From contig RSEE01000096.1 of assembly GCA_003971905.1 (NCBI GenBank), positions 1-64,000 of the forward strand: a DNA stretch of 64,000 nt, given 5' to 3'. Every line of letters begins with the position of its first letter. Within the stretch, counting starts at the first letter, position 1. Positions 21,325 to 33,452 of the stretch are shown here, piece after piece. The translations under genes were made by a program, and so were the position numbers. Under the pieces are notes generated by a model. That model was not told the DNA's origin and ran no database searches. It was given only the letters and a program-made list of their open reading frames with translations. This stretch comes from Moniliella sp. 'wahieum' (Eukaryota; Basidiomycota; Moniliellomycetes; Moniliellales; Moniliellaceae).

Positions 21325-21722
21325 ATGAACCCGAACAAGGAGCTCCAGTCGCTCTTCCCTCTCCGTCAGGACCATGCCCAACTTGGTCCTGCGTCTGGCG
21401 ATGCCGTGGCTGAGATTTCTTCTGGGCTTGGCGGTGACGGCAGCACTCCTGCGGTCTCCATCGAAGAAGCACGCGGTTATTCGAGCCAGACTCGGAAACC
21501 GTTTGCCACAAGTCGCTGGTGAACGACTCAAAGTCCTGGTCGAAGAGCTCGTCAAGGCTGGACAACTCCAGAAATCGAGGCGGCAGAGAGGGCTCGTCAG
21601 CTTAAGCGGCAGCGCGGAAGTGGATGTTACTTCATCTTCACGATGAACCCCATCCCACGAAGGAAGAAGAAATGATGGAGATGATGCAGGACCCGGATTT
21701 GTTGCGCAACAATGAGGTCTGA
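21325..21722 (+). pseudogene. Shortened paralogue of the homeodomain-like gene
   Basis: Resembles the first third of the gene at 13217. Matching segments include ASGDAV, RARLGNRLPQV (RARLGKRLPQV in the other copy), QRG and VDVTSSS (VDVTASS). At DNA level the match goes on through CATCCCACGA(A)GGAAGAAG and GGACCCGGAT, where this copy shifts frame and stops. It lacks the recognition helix and everything after. It carries one copy of the 16-residue unit that is doubled at 13313. The upstream AACAGTATATGGCTGG and the CACC/GCC-rich leader are also shared. It is either a remnant or a short N-terminal variant. Confidence 0.55.
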
Positions 21723-23569
21723 GTGCCAGCCACCTCCAAGAACACTTTGATGCTTTTGCGTATCCGGACACCATGCAAGTTCCACATACGTCCCCTGATG
21801 GCACTCTTTTCTCATCGTCTTCCTTTTTACTTTCCTCGGCTTCCTCAGTGATCGCTTCTTTTCCCGTCGCCACTGCATAACTGCGCTTAGGGCGTCGCTG
21901 GGGAACCAGGATCATCGATCATTATGATTCATCTAGTATAACGCGAACGACATTCACTGTCACGGGGCGATGCACAGCACAGTCACCGGAAATAACCCGT
22001 TGGCGCCGCCGCTGCTTATCGTTCGCTCTTGGCTTCTAATCGGTTCGATGGCCGATGTTTCGCGTTTGCGGATCGACGGGAGCTATCAGCCGCGTGGTCT
22101 CCAACAGACCACAGTTAGGCCGCTTGCCTATTGTACAACCTGTGGGCCTTTGCCTGCCTATATAAAGACCCGCTCTGTACTAGGAATGCATAGAGGCAAG
22201 CGACCAATCGTCTTGTCCTACGTCCACCCTCAGCGCCACCTTCTCCAGGACTCAGCTTAGGAACGCTATCGCTAGGAAGGCAGAGGGGAGGACATCCCTT
22301 GGGTACGAAGCTCGTGCTTCGGGCCTGCAACTGGTCCCCTTGCCTGGCGAGCCAGAAGGCCGGCCCCTTGTGCCCCCGTCGGGCGAGGTTGTCACCGCCC
22401 GGGAGGCCACACCGTTACATCCACGTACAAGCGTAAGGAGGCGATGAGATGGAATCAGAAGGTGGAGCATCTTCCCGTCTGTGCGCAGTGGATGTGTGTC
22501 TCCTGAAGAGCGATGGCTTACAGATGACGTCGACGACGTCTCTTATATGTATATCTCCTCTCAGATCTCAGATCTCGTCCTCAGAGCCACTTTAGTATGT
22601 AGGCACGTAACTCTCTGTATAATTACCTGTTGGGTTCTGTCTTCCTTTCTCTTACTGTGTCTCGGGCCCTTGTCCTGTCAATCTCGCATTAATTAGAGTA
22701 AATAGGCATCAATTCCTGTTTTTCGTAAGAACCACCATTTCGTGCGCACCGCCATCGCGTCTTGGAAAGAGTCGAGCAGTGCGTGATCTCCCCCCGTCCG
22801 GCAGTTGATGGCTCCCAACGGGCATACTTTCTCATCGATCATCCCCCTCCTCTTCCCTCATCATTCTCCCTCATCCCCGTCGGTCCCTCTCATCTCGCAT
22901 CTCTCTCATATCCACCCCACGCTACACTGCATCAAATTAAATGATTGAACCTTCGCTTCAAAGAAGGTGGAGATGCATAGTAGACCGTACAGTTGAGGCG
23001 TCGTATCGATATCGTATAGGCTTCTGAGTGTTGTATTGTCCAAGAGAATGGAAAGGTAGGTAGTCTATCGCCGTACCGGTAACGAAAAAAGAAAAAGAAA
23101 CGGGCAACAAGGCGTAGTCGTGGCCTTTTGGTACCTTGGGTGGTACACAGTAGTAGGCCGGCTAGGCGCGATCCCCAGATTCAGCACGACCAGACGCAAC
23201 ACAACTGGGTAAATGCGAATACAGTATGCCTAGGGGACGATGCGTACCCGAGAGAGGCAGATGAAACGAGGTTGAGGTCCGTCTTATAGGCAGAGAGAGG
23301 CCCGTGATGCGTGACGCGGCCGGGTATACTTCGCCAAAAAAAAAGAAACCTCCCGTCGCCATCCCCACACGGCCCGTTGCTTCCTTCCTTCTCCGCTTGC
23401 CCCGACAGACCCCCACAGTAGGTGAGTGCGACCAAAGGCATCGTTCCGCAGGAAGAAGCACTGCTCAGGGCGGAGCAGAACAGAAAGGAGACGGAAAGAG
23501 AAGGTCACCCCACGAAGGACAGAGCAGGAGCACAGCGCTCTATCACCGGATCACCACGAGGTCAGTTGT
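21723..23569. other. Intergenic region
   Basis: No gene was supported. A GATC-type 7-base array lies at 22561-22577, and a TATATAAAG promoter-like box near 22160 has no clear gene behind it. Confidence 0.45.
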
Positions 23570-24352
23570 TCAGTTGTTGCATTTTTTCTTGTAAATAATA
23601 TCTTCTTGGCGTGCAATCATGGCTAGCGTGGTTATAAAGACGGTATCCACATAGGGTGGTACTGTATGACCAAACGAAGGCAGTGTTAGTAAGGACGAGG
23701 GGTGGTGGAAAGGAGGGCAGGAGAGGAGAAGTGGAGGAAGGAGGACGAACCAGTTACGACAGCTCGGTTGCCAAAGACAGGTTCTTGGATCGACGCAACA
23801 ACCGTGTCGTCGGGGGCTAGGAACTCCCACAGACCCGAAAAGTGGTGTCGGTGCAGTTTGTACGTTTGTGTGGGGGGCGGGGCCGAGGAGGAATAAGAAG
23901 AAGAAGAGGGGGAGGCGCCAGCGGGACACTGGGCCCAGTTACGAAAGGTAACGCTCATGTCGCGCGAGTTGAAAAGGGTAAAGTAAGGTCGGCTCAGTTC
24001 GCAGAGCACATCGCCCGTGCGGGGATCCGACAGGACCCAGTTACCCTCGATCCCGGCCAGACTGGCCTTGCTCTGGCGCGCGATGAGCAGGGGCGCGTGG
24101 GTGCGCGTGTCTTGCACCAGGTACTCGCCCGCGCGGAACACAGCCGTGTACTCGTGCGACACGCTCTTCCACTGCAGCACGGGGGCGCGGGTGGCCTGGT
24201 CTGTCGCATAGAGCTTGGAGGAAAACGCCACCTTGCCCGAAAGCTTGATGCGCTGCGGCTCGCGGTGCTGCGCCCAGGCGGGGAAGAGGCCGATGGGGGT
24301 GGGTGGGAGCGCGACGCGAACTTGGTGTAGGGGGGGGGCGAGGCAGCACATT
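23570..24352 (-). CDS. LURP-one-related (tubby C-terminal-like) protein
   Basis: Small protein with the LURP-one/tubby-like beta-barrel fold, probably membrane-lipid associated. Molecular role is unknown. The start at 24352 gives MCCLAPPLHQVRVALPPTP. The barrel follows with KLSGKVAFSSKLYATD, LQWKSVSHEYTAVFRAGEYL, LAGIEGNWVLSDPRTGDVLC and the last strand WEFLAPDDTVVASIQEP. One intron (23662-23750, with a CTTACTAAC branch region) joins GNRAVVT to VPPYVDTVFITTLAMIARQ. That is the hydrophobic closing helix of the family. The reading frame is intact across both exons, unusual in this window. A repeat with an 11-base unit lies just upstream. Confidence 0.75.
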
Positions 24353-24385
24353 TGGCGTCGGAACGAAGCATGATGCGAGATGGGG

Positions 24386-24463
24386 GTCGGATGGGAGTCG
24401 GATGGGAGTCGGATGGGAGTCGGATGGGATGGGAATGGATGGGCTGGATGGGCTGGATGGGAT
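24386..24463. repeat. 11-bp tandem repeat upstream of the LURP-one gene
   Basis: Four copies of CGGATGGGAGT followed by GATGGG/GGCTGGATGG variants, within 120 bases of the start codon and so probably in the leader or core promoter. Confidence 0.75.
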
Positions 24464-25846
24464 GGTTGTGATGGGACTCTATAAACAAGAGGAGCAAAAG
24501 TAAGGACAGCAGGAACAAGTAGGAACGACGGGAGTACGTAGCGGCTAGGACAGGAGCGACGGCCGGTGAGGTCACCGGTGAGCAGTTCGCTCTGCGAGAC
24601 CATGACGTCGGTTGCCACGGGAGTCCGCCGGCCCACGTGGGTTAGTAAAACGCTGCGCGGGCAGCTCTTGCGTCGTGGACTTCGCGCCCGCACACGCTCG
24701 CCGGGTGTCGTGGGCAGCAGACCAGACGATACGAGGGGTCGCCTGTAAAGAAGAATGGAATGGGGTGGTGCGGAGAGGACGGAGTGGTGGTCGCCCCACA
24801 GGAGGGACAAAGAGAAGGACCGCAAGGGGGAGGTCGCGCGCTCGCGCGAGCTGCCCGCTGCGCCCCCAGTGCAATATGGGGCCCACTGCGCCAGCTGGGC
24901 AAGCTATCTATCTACGTCACACAGCCTGTCGCTCGTGCGGTGGCTGCGGTGGCGTTCCACTCAGTACTCATGGCACCTTCAAGCTTCAAGCTTCACGCGT
25001 CACGCGTCACGAGCCCCTGTTAGCGGACCTGTGCAGTGACGCCATCCTGGATACACGAGCCGAAGTACGCTGTATGACCGTGACACGCGCGTGACAGCCA
25101 ATCAGACAGACAGACACAGAGGGTGAACCAGATTCTCGAGCAGCACCTTCGTTGCTACCTGTGGATGCGCAGCAGTCTAACTGCGTTGATCTTCTCTAGG
25201 CCGTAGCTCGGAAGGCGAGTGTCGCAGCCCAGATGCGGTATCGGACCTACGCTACGGAGATCAGCATCGCACCGAGGCCGACTCCTTTCATGTTGGTCAA
25301 CATGGTTTGGTCCGTCGCGGTGGCGGTACCTGCCTGCTGCCTCTTGTTTCCCTCTTGTTTCCTCCCACGAAGAATGGTCTTGCCATTTCCCCTGCCTCTG
25401 ACAGCACCTTGGTCTCCCTTGTCTAGCCCCGACGGTTTCATCCAAGAGAATCCGGCTACATGCTTGGTGTCAGTAATCCACCCTCTTCTCGAACGTCGCC
25501 GTTCCGCAGCCGTCAGATAGACGCCACGTGTGAGTGGGGGGAGGTAGAACACAGATCAGATTTCCAAAAGACATCATATACAAAGGCAACATTTTCTTCA
25601 CGGGTACACTAATCATCGGTACATACATTCTTGGCAAAGCCTTTACTCTCGCCCACACATCATTCATGTGCCGTGTGTGCGGGGAGGGAGATCAAGACGC
25701 CAATCGTCCCTTGGGGAATTCGCACATCCCGATGCACGAGCCCACGCGTGCACAGTACAAAGCAAGAAACCGAACGGGAGTGCAAGACCCGACTTCTTTT
25801 CTTGCTTCTCGGTTGGGGGGGTCTCGCACCACTAACGGTGACCTTA
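24464..25846. other. Intergenic region
   Basis: No gene was supported. A mixed AGCT/CGCG 7-base array lies at 24979-25009. Confidence 0.45.
24979..25009. repeat. Mixed AGCT/CGCG heptad array
   Basis: Five TCA triplets in 7-base register, separated by AGCT, AGCT, CGCG and CGCG. Confidence 0.9.
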
Positions 25847-27622
25847 TTATGGCACGTTTCCCTGGGCATCAGGTCGCGTCGGTTCGTACAGGTTAATATC
25901 TCTTGTTATCACAGGAAGCAGGGTCACTCCCCACCGCGATTCCTTCTTACGTTGCACATCCGATTTAGTGTGGGTGGAGCGCCAGGTTGTCCAGAGTGCG
26001 TTGCGCATGCGCGGACGCTGAGCGCGAGCTTGCTCGGCAGCCTCCAGAATCTCCACTTCTCCTGTGCACATGCAATCGCCTCCCGAAGCAGGGCCAGTCT
26101 CCTGCACAGCCGACAGGCTCGGCTCGGCGGGATCGGTAGGCGCAGAAGCGCAAACGGGATCCTGAAACAGGGGATGAGAGGTATTAGTGTCGATCTCCAA
26201 GGGAGAGACGCAGTTGTGCTTGGAGTCGGACGGGATGGGCTGAACGGGATCCGGATCCAAGGGAGGGGGCGGGACCGGTATAACGGGTTGGCCATTGATA
26301 CTCACAATCCGTCTTGATCTACTACTTCGGTGGCCGACCTGGGACGAGGAGCACTGCCCACGTTCTTTGGGGGTCCGCATCCGCTCTGTCGTGTGCGCCG
26401 GGTTGTAGTTGGGGAAGAGCGTGGCGAGCGTGGGATACCGTTCCCGCGTCTGCCCCTCCTGGGGAGGGAGGATCAATGTAGGCGGGCGCCGGGGTGCTTG
26501 AACAGCGCGCGAGGTATACCGCCCCCGGTCCAGCACCGTGGGGGAGGTGGGAATGTCAGGACGTGCTTCGCCCGAGGGAGAAGGTATAGACAAACTTGTC
26601 TTCCTCTGCGAGGGGGCACAACGGGGCGGGACAAGTGAGACCTTAGGGGTTCGTCCAGTTTGCCTACGGGTAGGTGGAAAGCCCGAGGTGCGCGAAGAAA
26701 GTGGTCGTGGACGCGCAAGGATGGAACCGGTAGAGTGGCGATTGGCTGGGCCGAAACAAATTGGGGAAAGCTGATCGAACCTTCTCCTTCAAGATCTTGC
26801 TCAGACAGAGCTGAGAAAAAGCTGTTGTTCCCTACCGTGGAGGTTTCCCAGTCGTTCCTTCCCAAGGACGAATCCGTCCGATCCGACACGCACACTGACA
26901 TTGGCACGGACTCGAATTCTGACTCTGGTGCCGACTCAGAAGCAGAACGGTGACACCCCGAAACGGAGGTCTTGCCCATCCCCCTACTCGAAAGAGAAAC
27001 AAGATCCGTCGTGCTCGTACCATGAGGTGGGGAGGATCCAGCGTGAGGTCCAGTAGGTACGGCCGAAGGCAAATTCGCTTGGACGGTAGGTGCAGGTACA
27101 GGCTCTGGGGATGGGATCCGCTCAGGTTCCCATCCAGAGCCATCATCCCGCCCAGGACAGGACGAGTCGAACGTGCCCAGGCTTGCCGATCGTGGACCAC
27201 AGACTCGGAGGGGATTACAACAGACCACGACGGTCTGTTCCGGTGGGAGGCAGTGGAAGATGAGTTGTCCCTGTTGGTCTGGCTGTTCCATCCCGCTGGA
27301 CACGGCTAGATCTTCATCCTCGCCGTTCTGGCTTAACGAACAGAAACTTTGTTCCAACCGAAGCATCTGGGCCGCTTCCGGGTTGGACCCGTCTTCATCC
27401 TCCTCGTCATAGTCCACTGCATCGAAAGGGGAGAGGGCCGACCAGTGTGTATGCCTCAGATGGGGTGTTGATGGCATGGACCCGAGGGGGGGGCAAGCGG
27501 AGCGGATGGTGACCCAGCGCCCCAGACAGAGAGTCGGCGCCTGGGGCACGCACGGAGCAAGGCAGCAGTGCCATGATGGCATACTTGCCCTCCCGGTGCG
27601 CCCCACTGGGCATGGTGCTCAT
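25847..27622 (-). CDS. Hypothetical acidic, low-complexity protein
   Basis: Unidentified. From an ATG at 27622 the product begins MSTMPSGAHREGKYAIMALL. Near 27430 the frame changes to an acidic segment DAVDYDEEDEDGSN, then a long Ser/Pro/Gly-rich part containing DRTDSSLGRNDWETSTVGNN. A second frame change near 26590 leads to TLILPPQEGQTRERYPTLATLFPNYNP and a basic C-terminal end rich in Arg. Length is about 580 residues. The two large segments overlap in different frames, as expected if one base was lost, or they may be joined by an unseen intron. Composition suggests a largely disordered nuclear or cytosolic protein. It is divergent from the poly(A) polymerase gene. Confidence 0.45.
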
Positions 27623-28241
27623 GCGGCTGATTGAGGTGGAGTCGGGTTGGAGTGGTGGACGTACGCGCCCCCCACGCGGGAGATAGTGGTGGGGAGGTGA
27701 GAGGCGGTACAATAATAATAGGCAAACGCAGGCCCCCTTGGCTGCGCCACGAGAGACCAAAGGGGGACGGAGAGGAGGGGCAGTGGTGGTGGGGGGGAGG
27801 AGGAGGCGGGGGCAACTCGCCGGAGCGATTGGATCTGCTCCATCGGGCAGGCAGTGTGCGGGTGGATAATGGGTGCGCCTGTCGATCTATCTATCTATCT
27901 ACTGCTGGGATCTCATGTGCCTACCCCGCACTCTCCTTTTCCGGCAAGAGCCAGCGCGAGTGTGCCCAGCGCGACGCATCATGCATCAGACATCATGCAT
28001 CGCCCATCCTGCCCCAGGCGACGCATCGTGGTTCCGCCTCTTGGCGGAATAGGTGCCGGCACTGCTTACCTCACGCCCGCCACGCCCCCCCTAATGGCTG
28101 CTGCTGCTGCTGGATTGTGGTTGGGCGTGCGTGCCATCACCACCGCCACCGTTTCTGCTGTTGCTTGCGTGTTGCCTGCCTGTGCCTGCCCCCGCAGTGC
28201 GCCTACTGTCTCCGTTTCTTGGTTCCTTGGCAGCGTCCCCA

Positions 28242-30225
<1,984 letters not shown>

Positions 30226-30855
30226 CGGCGACCACGCCAGCCGAAGCAGCCGCAGCGGTTACGAGTTAGAAATGTGCTTGCTGTGGATGGATATCTGTGT
30301 AGTTGAGAAATACGATATGCTTCAGGTAGGACCACTACTACTTCAATGACATGAACATGAGGAGAGCGCCTGCCAGCAGGTAGGATGAGGCGGGGGCTTG
30401 TGCGGGGGGCTGTAGATGAGGGGCTGTTTTAAAGGCAGCTGCATGATCATGATGGTAACCGCTGTGTGAGCGGGGGCGAGCTATTTCCTATCTAGTTGTG
30501 CGAGCTCGCATGTATGCAGGAAAGCAGGAAAGCGTACTATGAGGGTGCGAAACCAGATTCGATGCGTTTTGTGGCATGCAGTGCGATCCAATTTGATGTC
30601 CACAGAAAACCAATACGCGACGACGGGAATATGCTGCAACAGGAACAGGCGACTCGTGCGGGAGCGGGGCGAGCAGAGGAGCCAGGTGCCGAGGGAGAGG
30701 CCGGCTTTTGCGATGAAGAATGAGCGTGAGGGAGCAGGAAAGGTAAGAGGAAGCAGCAAATGTGAGCCACAGGCCAGGGCGATCTAGGGTATGGGAGGAG
30801 GATGAGGTGGTGGAGGAGGAGGGGGGGGGAGTGATGACGTCTAGTTGTCAAAACA
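30226..30855. other. Intergenic between convergent PAP1 and RRM gene
   Basis: The 3' ends of the two genes face each other. No separate gene or structure is supported. Confidence 0.5.
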
Positions 30856-31917
30856 TCATCTTCTTGCCCCACTACGGCCGCCAAACCCACCCCGTCCACC
30901 GCCACGGCCGCCAAACCCACCGCGGCCCGCACCGCGTCCACGCCCACCAAACCCGCCGGGCGGCCACCGCCGTTGCCGCCCTCGCGGTTACGGGGAGGAA
31001 GCATAGTCCAAGCGAATGGGACGACCCTTGATGTCGGCGCCGTTGAGGGCTGCGAGCGCTGCCGTCGCCTCGTCGACCGAGCCAAACTCAATGTAAGCAA
31101 AGCCCTTGGGCTTGCCCGAGTTCATGTCGGTAGGCAAGCGGACGCTGGCTACCGAGCCGTGCGGCCAAACGCGTCGCGCAGGTCACCCTCCTCGGCGGAC
31201 CAGGCCAAACCACCAACAAAGGGGTGGCAGAAGGGTCGGAGGCAGGACGGCGGGTTGTCGCGCTTTTCGCGCGGCTGGGCGGGGTCACGCGGAGCACGTT
31301 GGGTGGCAAAGTCGACCCGGATCGCACGAGTCCACCTCGTGGCCTGCATCGTCTCTACCGCCTTCTTGGCCTCGGCAACCGAGGAAAACTCAACGTAGCC
31401 AAAGCGCGCGGAGAACGGTGCGAGTCGCGCGTCCAACTGCAACGCGCCGCCTTGACCGTGCCCACGTTGGCAAAGATCCGCCCAAGCCACTCGTCATCCA
31501 CGTTCCACGACAGCTGGCCAACAAGATGTTGGCCGGCTCGGCATCGGCATCGGTAGCTGCGTTGGTAGCGGGCGAGTCGTGCTCAGTGACCTTGGCGGTC
31601 TTGTTGCTGATCTCCTCTCCGCCTCGTCCTCCGCCTTGCGCTCTTGGACTCGGACTCGGACTCGGAAACCGACGCGTCCGAGGCGAGCTCGCCGACTCCT
31701 CCGAAGCAGGCGAGGCAACCTTGGTCTCCTCCTCCGATGCGTCGATGGCCTCCTTGTCAGCCTCGGAGGGCACCTCGGTCTTGCTCTTTGCTCTCTTGCT
31801 GGCCTTGTCAGTCTCTTGTCGGCCCTTGTCGGTCTTTTCGGCCTTCTTGGCAGCCTTCTTCAGGGCCTTGTCGTCCTGGACCGGGGTGGCGGTGGCGGTA
31901 ACGTCCTTCTTGCCCAT
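30856..31917 (-). CDS. Nucleolin-like RNA-binding protein (Nsr1/Gar2 type)
   Basis: Likely nucleolar protein for pre-rRNA processing. The start at 31917 gives MGKKDVTATATPVQDDKALK. A Lys/Glu/Ser-rich N-terminal half is followed by two RRM domains. RRM1 ends with FGYVEFSSVAEAKKAVETM (RNP1). RRM2 starts with FVGGLAWSAEEGDLRDAFG (RNP2) and has GFAYIEFGSVDEATAALAAL (RNP1). The C-terminus is an RGG tail (repeated GRGGFGGRG) ending at 30858. That order, acidic/basic tail plus two RRMs plus RGG, is the Nsr1/Gar2/nucleolin layout. Frame shifts of one base occur near 30990, 31160 and 31510. Confidence 0.85.
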
Positions 31918-32132
31918 GATGGTTCGCAAACGAAATGGAAATGTGGGGTGGAGGTGAGCAGCAGGGACAGCAGTGAGGCTGCGCGTGGTTTATATGCGGG
32001 TGCAAGGGGCCATTCAACAGGGCCCGCAGGAAAAAAATTAGGATCGGTTCAACGCGAAACTTTGACCTCTTGTTGCGGGGGCGGGTGCAAGTTGCAATCT
32101 TCCATGCGGATGGAATCTCTAGACCACGTCCA

Positions 32133-32175
32133 TTTCATTGACAGAGCTTAAGGCGGGACAGGGGGAACGCTACGT
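32133..32175 (-). repeat. Dispersed short element, copy 3 (inverted)
   Basis: The reverse complement of this stretch matches copy 2 over about 43 bases with a few changes, including the CGTAGCGTT left part that is missing from copy 1. No homeodomain-like sequence follows it. Confidence 0.75.
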
Positions 32176-33144
32176 CTAAACCTAACCGTTCATCTTGCGG
32201 GGGTCGGGGTGTGCACCACTCTTTTACATTAGCATTGCGTAAGCCACCGGGGCGCAGCCAGCCACCCCAGCCACCCCAGCCAGCGCGTATCGGTGATATT
32301 ATAACTACGGTGGCGAAGGGGGGAACGGTGGCTAAGGTGGCGACGGGGGACCGGGGGAGGGAACGGTGGAACTAAGGTGGCGAAGGGGGAACGGTGGCTA
32401 CGGTGGCGACGCAGCAGACCGGGCCGTAGGCCCGGTGGCCTCCTCGTTGAAATTGAGATAACCCACAAAAGAGGCCCGCTGCGCCGCGCTCATAGAAGGG
32501 CCGGCTTGAAGCTTGACGATCAACGCCTAAGGATGGAGATGAGCGGATGGAGCGAGCCCCTCGCATGCGCTTTCTGGAGTTGTGTGTGGCTAGGCGCGGG
32601 GTGTGGTCTGTGCGAAGGGGCTGGCCTGCAGCGGCCGAGATGCCGCTGGGGAGCGCCGACAAAAAAAACAGAAAAAGAGCCCCCGCGCCAGGAGGAGCAC
32701 AGGCGCACACCGACGGGCATCAGGGCAGGCAGCCGCACGTGACCAGCAGCGGTACCCAATGGTTACTCGAAGGAGAGCGCACGGGGAGAATGCATCATGC
32801 TCGGGCGAATGCTCCGGCTGCGGCAGGGCTGCAGGGGACGATCAGAGGGGGTGTGTGCATCTGCTCCACACGGGCGCCGCCCTCCCATGGCAGCTGGACC
32901 GCGTCGATCGCTGGTAGGGAGCCGGCAGCCGGTAGGAGCGCATCAGCTCAGCAGCCGCGCCGTGACAGTGGCGCCGGCCGCCCCCGCCGGCTGGCTGCAT
33001 GCCCCCCAGCAGCAGAGCATGTCCGACGCCCACACCGCCAATTGTATAAGCGAGCGGCCAACATCGGCTATATCGAACAGGCAAGCAAGCGGCCGCAGCA
33101 TTCTGCCGTCCCCGACGCAGGGGGGGTGGGGGTTGGGGGGCGCG

Positions 33145-33205
33145 GTGCAGGTGCAGGCGCAGGCGCAGGCACACGCACAGGTACAGGTACAGGTACAGGT
33201 ACAGT
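33145..33205. repeat. Hexamer minisatellite (CAGGCG to CAGGTA)
   Basis: About ten tandem hexamers that change from GCAGGT/GCAGGC on the left to ACAGGT on the right. It lies about 250 bases before the multicopper oxidase start. Confidence 0.85.
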
Positions 33206-33452
33206 GGCCCACACCACCCACCGCACAGCACAGCACAGCTCTCAGCCGCCCGCAGCGCCCTGTATACTCTGTGGTTGTGTTGTACAGCGCATGAACAGAA
33301 CAGCAGGTGCATCCGCTCCCGGTGCCCCTTATAACCCGCGCGTCCGCCCGTCCCCCTCGGTTCCCCCCCCCACCCGTCCCACCCCTCCTCCCACAGCACG
33401 ACCTTCTTTCCCCGCCTCACTCCTTCTGGCCCGCCCCAACCATCCTCCTCTC

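Larger units (their letters stand above)
31918..33452. other. Intergenic region
   Basis: No gene was supported. It contains the inverted dispersed element (32133-32175), GGCGAAGGGGGAACGGTGGC-type tandem words at about 32310-32410, and a hexamer array at 33145-33205. Confidence 0.5.

Noticed and set aside
25000-25009. Mlu cell-cycle box cluster (ACGCGT) as the sole explanation of the CGCG array
   Set aside because: ACGCGT is indeed present, but the same 7-base spacing occurs with many other palindromic words, so a cell-cycle box does not explain the family.
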